Shown here: one piece after another, positions 55,954-64,000 of the stretch
How the letters are laid out: the number at the start of each line of letters is the position of its first letter
Position numbering within the stretch: position 1 is the first letter of the stretch
Position numbers and translations under genes: made by a program
Source: Oegoconia quadripuncta
Taxonomy: Eukaryota > Arthropoda > Insecta > Lepidoptera > Autostichidae
Direction: 5' to 3'
Assembly (NCBI GenBank): GCA_949316235.1
Contig: OX438754.1
Coordinates: forward strand, 310,001-374,000
DNA: 64,000 bases
The notes under the pieces: model-generated
Database searches by the model: none
The model's input: the letters and a program-made list of their open reading frames with translations, nothing else
What the model was told of the DNA's origin: nothing

Positions 55954-56944
55954 CTACAATGTATATACGGAGACTTCGCACATTGTTGATAATTGAACAA
56001 TGGATACGAAACGGTTCACGACTGCGGAATGGCAATTCTTATCAGCTATTATCGATGTACCGCTGTGTATGGTACCTTCACGTGGCTGTGGCCCAGCAGT
56101 GGAACTTAAAGCTGTTGATGTTGTGTGTATTATATTGGCCACTTATTTACCACAACATGATAAACATTTGCAAACATTAAAATTTTGAATCTTCAATGCC
56201 TCATACGTCAACGTAGCTAATAATCTTGTATGAAAACAGGCTACGCTGTTTGATCCTTACTTTCGGTCTATTAACATTTATACGTCTGTGGTCCGAACCC
56301 TTAAATGTAATGTACCTTAAATTCAATGACAACACAAGTAATGATTATAGCTAGTCATAAAATCGATTTACTGTAAACAATATATACGTAACATAAATGG
56401 CAATCGATTAAGCGTTTAACAGGAACCGTAAAGTTGATTTCACAACAATCCGTAAGTTGGGTGGCCACTGGCCTGACATTGACCATCTCGAGCCCCTGTT
56501 TCGCAACAGTTGTGCGCTCATCTGTACCTGTACGTGCCTAGTGAGACAATTATCCGGTGCTAACGACTTTTTTGCGCAATTGTACAGGTGTTGTGAAATG
56601 TTGAATTCTTACCCCAAGGTGAGTTTGTGGTGATCATCGTCGCTCTGTACGGACAGACAGTACCTACTGCATTTTTGATATACATTATAAATAAACTTAA
56701 TTACTAGTAGGTATGCCATCGTTACAAAAGATAGGCGCCTGTATTCTAAATGTTTTGATGTCCACAGGTCGACAGTCGATCCAGTCTCTGAAACTTCCTT
56801 TCCCGTCTGAATGTCAATTGAATCATTATTCTAAATGAGCAAATAAACAGGTACGTTTTGGGGGAGTCTGATGCCAAATGGGGTGTCCATTTGACGTCAG
56901 ACTGAAGAGTTGATTTAACTATTTCTATATTATTCAATTAATAT

Positions 56945-57221
56945 TAAAAATGCGAAAGTTTGGATGTTCGTTTGTTGCTCAATCACGGCGAAACGGGTGA
57001 ACTGATTTTGATGAAATTTGGTATAATGGTAGAAGTGGCGTGCCCGCCATATAGGCAGAAAGGCGGCGCCTACCCTAGCAAATTGTAAGCTTTCCTCGAC
57101 ATGCATTGTCAAGATAGCTGGTTCATACTGATGTAGTTGAAGTAGACTGGATTAAGATATACGGTATTTTTTATCCCGATAAAGTGAGGAGTTCCCGCGG
57201 GATAAGCTAATTATACATATA
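56945..57221 (-). mobile_element. Lep1-type repeat fragment with an internal insert
   Basis: GCTCAATCACGGCGAAACGG at the left and CCGATAAAGTGAGGAGTTCC, CGCGGGATAAGCTAATTATA at the right. About 110 bp (57035-57143) of unrelated GC-richer sequence splits it. Confidence 0.5.
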
Positions 57222-57560
57222 TTGGGTCTTTACTTGGAAAATGGAATATTATTTGAAGGTTTCACATGAAATACTTTTTAATTTCTGGGCTAAATCACAT
57301 AATAAAAAAAATTAAACAGAGCTCTTTTCATGAGCTTCCCGTAATCATTTGTTAGATTCGCTGAAACTTTTATAAAGCGGTTACTTTTAAAAATTAATGC
57401 TGCCTATACTTAACTTAATGTTATCCGATAATACACACAAAGTTTAGCTAAATTTGGATTTGCCGTTCCCAAAAAAAAAAACAAAAATATTTGTATGGAG
57501 AAAACAGTCTTAATGAAATTCTTCATACTAAACGCCAATTTCATAGGTAAGGACCTAATA
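57222..57560. mobile_element. MITE-7 copy, inverted relative to the first
   Basis: From GGGTCTTTACTTGGAAAATG to TTTCATAGGTAAGGACCTAA, with GAGCTCTTTTCATGAGCTTC matching the complement of the 6502-6917 copy. Inserted beside the Lep1-type scar. Confidence 0.75.
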
Positions 57561-59285
57561 TAAAGTTATTTCAGGCAGGCGAAGCCGCTGGCGAAAAGCC
57601 GGCGGATTATAATTTTGCTATGGCAACTGTCTATGATAGTTTAATAACTTGTTATCAGTGCTTGCTGTCCTTTAAATAAGCCTCTCGATCGCTCTTGGTG
57701 AAGTGTTATTTATAGAAGTGATTTATGAATGAAATTGAGTGCAAAATCATGTTCTGTACAGCAACGAAGTCTACTTGGACGAACCTTGAACTCCGATTGT
57801 AATTCATTTTTTTTACAAGAATTCGCAGAGGTATATTGCATTTTTATTTATATTATCCGTAATTTGTATATCTTAAGATTTAATGTGGAATAAAGGCTAA
57901 ATGTCGTGCAGTAAAAATAGGTGTAAATGAAAAATTGTACGTAATTATAAGTAAAATGAATGAATTGTAATGTTCCAAGAAGCCGCCGAAATATTTTTTC
58001 CGCACTATTATTTCACAAAAGTACTGACACAAATATCGCACGAAAAGGCGTAGAAGGAGAACAGACCTTAACCTAACCAAAGGATACCCAAGCCTGAGGG
58101 AGAGCCTGGATTATGTGGGAATTCCAGCCACTATAACCTCCCAGGTGGTCATCCTAAGCGCTTGTCGGGGACCACCACCCAACCCTTTATATCATTAAGA
58201 CTTTGCAGGACAGTACGGTTATACCAGGGGTTGATCAGGTTAATAAACCGACAGAACGGCTATTGCAGTGAGAAATAATAATGGGTTATAAGCCACTACG
58301 GGTATCACAGGACCATGATGATATAATTTCTTAAAGACCAGGATTTACTCTCAACTCACAACCTACTCTCATTTTTCTACTTTCGATATTAGTCGGTAAA
58401 TGTTAGTTTGTTAGGATATCTCCCTCACACACAAATGTATGTCGCGCATGCTCTTGCCGTAAGACTGGCCTGGCCGCACTGGCAACACTCAAGAACGAAC
58501 CTTTACGTAATGCTGTTAGTACGGCAATGACCGCACCGGGCTAACTTTTTAAATTATTATAGTTTTCACAGATTATAGATAGTACGGCTATATAGATGTG
58601 TTGTAATTATGTATGGAAAATTTCAGTGTCATTTTACAAAAATTTTAACGTGTACTACCGCCCTTCAAAGTGTTGACTATAAATTGAAAAAATGGATAAA
58701 AATATCACTTGAAAATGTCAAAATTTTAAAAGTGGTCACGTTGAAAAATGTAGACTCTATATCATTAAAATACACTAAAAATCGTGTTAAAAGCTAAATA
58801 TCTTTAAAACAGCTTAACCGTATTTCAACAAACATGGCTAAGAAACTGTATCTTCGTTTAGTCTTTAATATTAAAAAAGTCGCACCCAAGTCGGACTACA
58901 GATCCCTAAGATCCGTTCGGATAAACACAAACACCTGTCGTTTTTCATCGGGGCTTAAAAAGACGTCATCAACGGCCTTACACGTTCCCACTGTGGGGGC
59001 AGAGCCTGCTCTCACCAAAAAGACATAACACTATTACTACGATAGTAAAAGTGGAGGATACCTGATGAATTATGTAAGCTCATTCGTTACCTACAAATTG
59101 TAAGCGCTATTGTGAGTAAATGAGCGCGTAAACAGTCTATGCGCGTGCGCACATAAATGGATCAAACCTCGCGAGGTGAAACTACATTATCCGTGACTAG
59201 CGAACGACGCGCGGGCGGCACATCTCTTCAAAACTACAGACCTTCAATAAGTGGGCTCAAATAGGTCTTTTCTTAAAGGGACTTA
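57561..59285 (+). other. No gene supported
   Basis: Continuation of a Lep1-type scar to about 57610, then unassigned sequence. Around 58080-58330 the sequence CCAGGTGGTCATCCTAAGCG may be a repeat. A CpG-rich patch lies at 59100-59225. Confidence 0.4.
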
Positions 59286-59436
59286 GGACCGCATTAATAA
59301 ACCGTTCTCAAGATTGAGATGTCCTTAAGTTGAAGCTTGAGAAACTGCTGCATATTAAAACAGTATCAAAAAAGAATAGTAATGAGACTAGACTCGATCT
59401 CAATCTTAAGATCGATTTATTTATACGGCCGCTATA
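59286..59436. mobile_element. MITE-6, uninterrupted copy
   Basis: CGCATTAATAAACCGTTCTC and AAGATTGAGAT at the left pair with ATCTCAATCTTAAGATCGAT and TTATTTATACGG at the right. Confidence 0.75.
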
Positions 59437-59530
59437 AGGGGACTAATGAGTCTTTAATTTAGAATATGAATATTGTTAATTTACAACCGACACACTTTTC
59501 TTTCGTATGAAATAAAACTATTGCCTAATT

Positions 59531-59652
59531 GATGTTAGTAGCTAGCCAGGCGGAACTTAGAAATACCTTACCGCCAACCAAGCCGAGCACTAAACATATG
59601 CTCCGCCGGGAACAGAATCTGCGACCTTCGATTTGTAAATGTAAATAAAGTG
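59531..59652 (-). mobile_element. SINE-A head-side fragment, decayed
   Basis: GTAGCTAGCCAGGCGGAACT and CCGCCAACCAAGCCGAGCAC. The B-box is degraded to GGGAACAGAATCT. Confidence 0.75.
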
Positions 59653-59655
59653 TAC

Positions 59656-59688
59656 AGTGTGTATCAGAGTATACCACTGATACACACT
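59656..59688. repeat. 12-bp perfect hairpin
   Basis: AGTGTGTATCAG (59656-59667) pairs with 59677-59688 around a 9-base loop; (AC)-rich sequence follows to about 59730. Confidence 0.7.
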
Positions 59689-60523
59689 ATACACACATAC
59701 ATCATCACACACACACAAACACACATACACGATTATGTAAAATGTTTGTAAAAACTTTTTGCTTTGTAAATAAAAAAACCTTTGCTAACCTATGATATGG
59801 AAGAGTGGTTCCTCCTACTACAGGCTTTTCTAAGCTTAAAAGGAGGATCCTACAACTTGTATTGCCAATATGTAGTAAAGGAAATAAACGATTTTTGTTT
59901 TTTTTTTATTTACATTGAGCCATGGAAGGCGGTTGACTGTCAAGAAGTCTGAAATCAATCAGCACTGGGCCCTCGTTATGGCCTGGTATTGAATCATGGA
60001 CACATAGGCCTACACTTTGCGTAGTTATTTATTAATAGGTAATCTGTACTTATACTGGGTGGGACACAGCGACCGACTATCCCTAAAAATGAAATGCCTT
60101 TGTCTTTGTTGTAAGAACGGTATCAAAGAACTATGTCAATATAATCGAAGATTATTAGTAAGTAGTGAAGGAATTTATTTAAAATACAGAGACAAACAAA
60201 TAAATAGAGTTTAAATATAAACTAGAACAAACATAATTAAGCAAACATTGTCGCATTATTTGACGAAATTCAACTCGATCATGTGACCAACAATGACACT
60301 TTCTAGGATTACTAATGCCTGTAGAGCTCACTCGTTTTTCATATTTTTGTCTGAAACGATTAACAATGGTAAAGTCATGCGCGTGACTTAGGGTTGAAAT
60401 ATAATGAAGTTATGGTAATTAATTTAGGCACAATACAAATAACAAATTAAAAAAGCATGGAAATAGACTAGAATACGTTTTCTCAATGATTATGTTCTTT
60501 GATTCTTGATTCTATGATTCTCA

Positions 60524-60780
60524 ACGACCTGTTTGGTGTAGTGGTTAAAAATTCTGACTGCTATACCAAAAGGTCGCGGGTTCGAATCCCGCTAGGGGCA
60601 TAAGATTGTATGATGAATACAGACATGTGTTCCCGAGTTATAGATGTTTTTCATTTATTTATGTATTTATTTACAAAAAATAATTTTATCAACCATCTGA
60701 TATCCATAATACAAGCCAGTTGCTTAGTGTGGAACTAGATGGCGCTGTGTGTATGTGCAAATATATTTATTATTATTATT
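60524..60780 (+). mobile_element. SINE-B, full length
   Basis: GACCTGTTTGGTGTAGTGG head, intact B-box GGTTCGAATCC, CAGTTGCTTAGTGTGGAACT and TATTATTATTATT tail. Confidence 0.92.
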
Positions 60781-61284
60781 GTGATAGGTATATAGGAAAC
60801 GTGTTGTATGCCCAAAAGATTGGCAGCGTTACCTCGTTTCTCTGTATATATTTTTAAGTTGTGTACAATAAAGATTTTTTTTTCTTTTTCTCGTTTATAT
60901 ATATATACGTTAATACTGGGAGGGAGCTGCCGGCACTTTTGTCATCGTCAATCTCAAATAAGTGCGACAATAGATCTTGATGATAAATATTTATGAAAAA
61001 TGCTGGGTCGCTAACAGTCTTTTTAGAGTCGTTGAGTCCCACCCAGTATTCTTAAATGATGACAATTACAACTAAACAGCCTAATTCTCTAAAATATCCT
61101 CAGCTTTTTCTGATCTCTATCTATATGAAAAACGTGTGGTAAGTATTTTGCGTAACATCCATTGTTGGAATTTTGTTAGAGTCATTTGAATGTGCGTCGG
61201 TGGGTGATAATCTTGATAAGATGACAACAATATTTTTATTAAATAACCGCTAAAAACGCACTCGTGGCGTAGTCGCATTCGCTA

Positions 61285-61356
61285 TTCGTTTTCGATTAGC
61301 GAAGTTAAGCAATTTCTGGCACGGTTAGTCTTTGTTTGGGTAACCACAAGTGGCAT
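61285..61356 (+). ncRNA. 5S rRNA-like segment (pseudogene or 5S-derived SINE head)
   Basis: GCGAAGTTAAGCAA at 61309 and GGTTAGTC-TT-G-TTGGGTAACC at 61323-61344 match the internal promoter (box A, intermediate element, box C) of animal 5S rRNA with spacing preserved. Flanks do not pair as a 5S rRNA would, so this is not a functional rRNA gene. 5S-derived SINEs (SINE3 class) begin with such a segment. Confidence 0.6.
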
Positions 61357-61426
61357 TTTAATACGAGCGTGTCCGTGCTTTAAATAGTCAGTTCCAGTTG
61401 TTTTCAATTGAAGACTAAGTCCGGTG

Positions 61427-61640
61427 TCCTACAGGGGCATACTAAAAACACTAATTGTCAGATGGCCACTAGGTAGTCTGACAAATCCACCAATCCACAC
61501 TGGGCCCATAGGGTGGCCCATACCCTCCCCCAGTTAGAGGAGGCTGTACCCCAACAGTGAAGACGTGTAAGGCTAAATGATGAACCGCTAAAAATTCTGT
61601 GGCCGTGTTCATAACAGGGTAGAATAGGTCCATCCGTCTC
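61427..61640 (+). mobile_element. Dispersed LINE-type repeat, also at 36140-36250
   Basis: GCATACTAAAAACACTAATT and GTCAGATGGCCACTA match CGGGCTAAAAACACTAACTG and GTCAGGTAGCCACTA in ChT intron 7; both go on to a GAGGAGGCTGT block. Probably a LINE 3' UTR; class unproven. Confidence 0.5.
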
Positions 61641-62679
61641 TTCCCGTGGGTGTCGCAAAAGGGGACAAAACGATCGTGAGCAGTAATGGGCAGCAGCTTC
61701 AAGGAGCTACAAAAAATCTGCGATCGCCAATAAAAGATGAATAAAAAGATGAAAATCCGTCCATGCGAGAGGTTTATGTTCAGCAGTAGGTAAACTTCTT
61801 ATATAGTGCGTTGATGTAAACAAAATAGTACATTGTTATCCTAGGGATGAAAGTAGTCTGTTACTTTAAAGAAATAGTTATTATAATAAAGTCATTTAAA
61901 AAAAAGTCTTTAATTTAATACTTAACGTTAGATATGTTATTTCAATTTTACATCTCGCTGAATTGAGTGGCTGTAGAGAAAGTTGGAACATGGTTCAATA
62001 GAAATTTGAAAATGGAACGATTTTTTTAAAAATTTGACAGCTGTCAGTTGAAAACGATTCACCCTAGGGCGTAAAATTATTACTTTCAACCCGCTCGTTA
62101 GGCAACTTCAGACCTACTTTCCGAGTATGAGTACTGAAAAATATATTTAGCCAATGTGTAACAGTGATTAGAATGAACATTGATTTACATTCAATTGTAG
62201 CGCCGACATCGAAAGACATTTTTTCATATTAGTAGAAATAATAATAATTACGACAGTGAACATATAAAATAACTGAATGAGAGATATGAGCATTTCAATA
62301 AAATGTTTTTTTTTTGTAGTGGCTAATTTAGTGAAGTCAGTTTTTTAACCTAAAGAGTTAACCTACTTATAGACTAAGTACCTGGATGAGAACTTCTCTA
62401 AATTAGGGAAAATTGTGAGAAAGTTCGCTCCCTTCGTGTGGAATTATTTAATCGCTGAGTAAACGTATGTTATCTCTAGGGAACCTTTTACTGAGATGAA
62501 AATTATACTGTCTCCTTTCAGGATATTTTCCACCTGTGTATGAAGAAATTTCAGTCAAATTGCTTCAGCCGTTATTGAGCAAGAAACAAACATCCAAATA
62601 GTTGTGACTATTCAAAGTCTAACCTAAAAGTGAATTCGTCCGGCACACTGTCAATGTCATCTAGAATATTCAATAAGCT
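61641..62679 (+). other. No gene supported
   Basis: AT-rich. 62470-62605 resembles the Lep1-type scar (GCCGTTATTGAGCAAGAAAC). Nothing else recognised. Confidence 0.45.
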
Positions 62680-62945
62680 ACCAAATTGGTGTAGTGGATA
62701 GTGACCCTGTCAGCGAAACCAACGGTTGCGGGTTCGAATCCCGCGACGGGTAAATGTTTGTGTGATGAATATGAACATTTATTCCTGAGTCATGGATGTT
62801 TATATAAATATTGATGTATGTTTATCCGTTATCTAGTATCCATAGTACAAGCTTGCTTAGTTTGGGACTAGATGATTGGTGTAAGTGTCCGAAATATTTA
62901 TTTATTTATTATTATATTTATTATTATTATTATTTATTTATTGAT
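62680..62945 (+). mobile_element. SINE-C, full length, tRNA-derived
   Basis: Head AAATTGGTGTAGTGGATAGT, B-box GGTTCGAATCC, body with GTTTGGGACTAGATGATTGG and a TTATTTATTTATTATTA tail. Confidence 0.9.
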
Positions 62946-62949
62946 TTAT

Positions 62950-63480
62950 TAAAAAAAAAAAATTACATCAAAAACGAAGCGAAAGATAAGAAACTCGTAC
63001 AATTATTAAAACAACTATTAATTAAAAAATGCTATTACACAATAAATGAATACATTGCCCAAAATTTTAGAGATTAAATAATATAAATAAATGACATAAA
63101 TAAATAATAATAATAATACAATGTAAATAGAAATATATAATATCATATTAATAAATAATTTAAAAGAACAATAATAATATAATTGGAATACAATGGTAAA
63201 AATACATATGATAATATAATAGGTTATATATCTAGCTGGTAAATAATGTATTAAGAATTTTATGTAATTATTTAAATTAGTACATGCTACCCTCTCATGT
63301 TGCTGTGCCTTCACAAGGTCCATTATACAACATAAGGACATTATAATGTACTGTACACTATAATGCATCAAAACAAAACTTAAGGAATGCAATAAATGAT
63401 TAGAGTTTGAGTTGAGAAAATCTCTAGAACTTCTTTTATATGCTAAATGTCTCTGTGTACCTTTCATTATGTAACTCATA
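62950..63480 (+). mobile_element. LINE-J relative, C-terminal end and 3' UTR
   Basis: Encodes KLVQLLKQLLIKKCYYTINE then YIAQNFRD and a stop at 63076, the same K-Q-x-L-I-K-K-x-Y-Y-x-I pattern as LINE-J. The AT-rich rest is its probable 3' UTR. Confidence 0.65.
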
Positions 63481-63695
63481 ACTAATTAAAACAAATTACC
63501 ACTTTCTCTGATTGTTGTACGAGAATGTGACTCGATGTGCTTCCGAGTGATCCCACTATGACTATAATTATCGCATAGTTAGTTGTTAATTGGATGCGCA
63601 TGCACATGCCTGTCGCACTTGCACAACTAACCCAATTTTGCACAGTCTTGCTTTACCTTAGGACCTGATCTCTAAGGTCCTGGACAAAATCCTCT

Positions 63696-63961
63696 ATACA
63701 GAGTGAATTTGAATTCGTGTAATTCCCTTTAGCTGGTGACGTCACTCTTGATTACGAACAACTTTCCCTAAGGAACAATAGTCGAATTCAGCCGGAAATT
63801 TTTGGACTTCCGTACTAAAGGCTTCAGAATGGTTACTTTGTATGGGCAATCGAAATTTTTTTGATCGAATTCGTCTATGTTTCCTTGGGCAAAGTTGTTC
63901 GTAATCACGAGTGAAGTCACCCAGTAAACAGGAATTACACGAATTCAAATTCACCCTGTAT
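63696..63961. mobile_element. MITE-2, compact copy, 266 bp
   Basis: ATACAGAGTGAATTTGAATT at the left and AATTCAAATTCACCCTGTAT at the right are inverted repeats over about 30 bp, with weaker pairing along the arms. Confidence 0.88.
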
Positions 63962-63969
63962 ATTAGGTA

Positions 63970-64000
63970 AGTTTGATGCGAGTTTCTTGCTCGTTCTTCT
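63970..64000 (+). mobile_element. LINE-J 3' UTR start, cut by window edge
   Basis: GCGAGTTTCTTGCTCGTTCT is the LINE-J 3' UTR block; the copy continues beyond the window. Confidence 0.65.

Noticed and set aside
55908..56188. Overlapping frames of 60-90 codons on both strands
   Set aside because: They begin in a MITE-3 arm; the GGCCCAGCAGTGGAACTTAA segment looks like a common LINE end. No coherent protein is seen.
56604..56640. ATGATCACC...TGGG|GTAAGA on the minus strand as first exon of the resilin-like gene
   Set aside because: It leaves phase 1, while the signal exon must be entered in phase 0, and joining them would reach a stop.
56700..56719. ATG GCA TAC CTA CTA|GTAATT on the minus strand as an alternative first exon
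   Set aside because: Phase fits, but the donor is weak and no TATA or start-site signal lies upstream. Similar weak candidates (for example 58366-58372) occur by chance.
5040..60600. Many tRNA-like segments with good B-boxes (for example 24780, 38910, 60580, 62735)
   Set aside because: Each is the head of a SINE followed by the SINE body. None shows a complete tRNA cloverleaf with its own terminator.
63018..63479. 153-codon minus-strand frame
   Set aside because: It is antisense to a LINE-J-like tail and its AT-rich 3' UTR; hydrophobic composition comes from the AT bias.
1..64000. CRISPR array, operons, bacterial-type systems
   Set aside because: No regularly spaced identical repeats with unique spacers. 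Introns, SINEs and LINEs show a eukaryotic genome.

Overview
This is a window of an insect nuclear genome, most likely from a moth or butterfly. It is AT-rich, its genes have GT-AG introns of up to about 20 kb, and it is packed with tRNA-derived SINEs, 5'-truncated LINE tails, foldback elements and MITEs of kinds I associate with Lepidoptera. The host gene content fits an insect: a high-affinity choline transporter and an elastic cuticle-type protein. The order is inferred from style and not proven.

Layout. From the left edge to 43400 (+ strand) lies the 3' part of the choline transporter gene ChT (SLC5A7 family). Eight coding exons can be placed to the base: 1-65, 918-1073, 11101-11399, 11803-11932, 13100-13298, 14699-14833, 35483-35755 and 43082-43400. 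All introns are GT-AG and the reading frame joins across every junction. They give 524 residues, ending in a natural stop. About 75 N-terminal residues (by comparison with the human protein) lie off the left edge. Introns make up more than 95% of the locus and are largely mobile DNA.

From 43401 to about 49900 there is no gene I can support, only nested foldback elements, SINE pieces and a MITE with an internal 140-bp tandem repeat. On the minus strand, convergent with ChT, a secreted resilin-like repeat protein is encoded by a large last exon (50356 to about 51878) and a signal-peptide exon (54741-54810). Its first, start-codon exon was not found. The rest, to 64000, is repeats and unassigned sequence, including a short stretch resembling the internal promoter of 5S rRNA.

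Mobile DNA. SINE-A (tRNA-derived, about 330 bp, poly-A tail) occurs as 17 pieces, SINE-B as about 11 and SINE-C as about 5. LINE tails of at least six families are present. Many insertions are nested, so relative ages can be read directly: a 575-bp hAT-type element with a perfect 8-bp target duplication sits in a foldback element whose uninterrupted relative, with the empty target site, lies 7.6 kb away in the same window.

The two genes have no evident functional link. ChT takes up choline at cholinergic nerve endings; the resilin-like protein would be an extracellular elastomer. I saw no operon, CRISPR array, rRNA gene or intact tRNA gene. The many tRNA-like B-boxes belong to SINEs.
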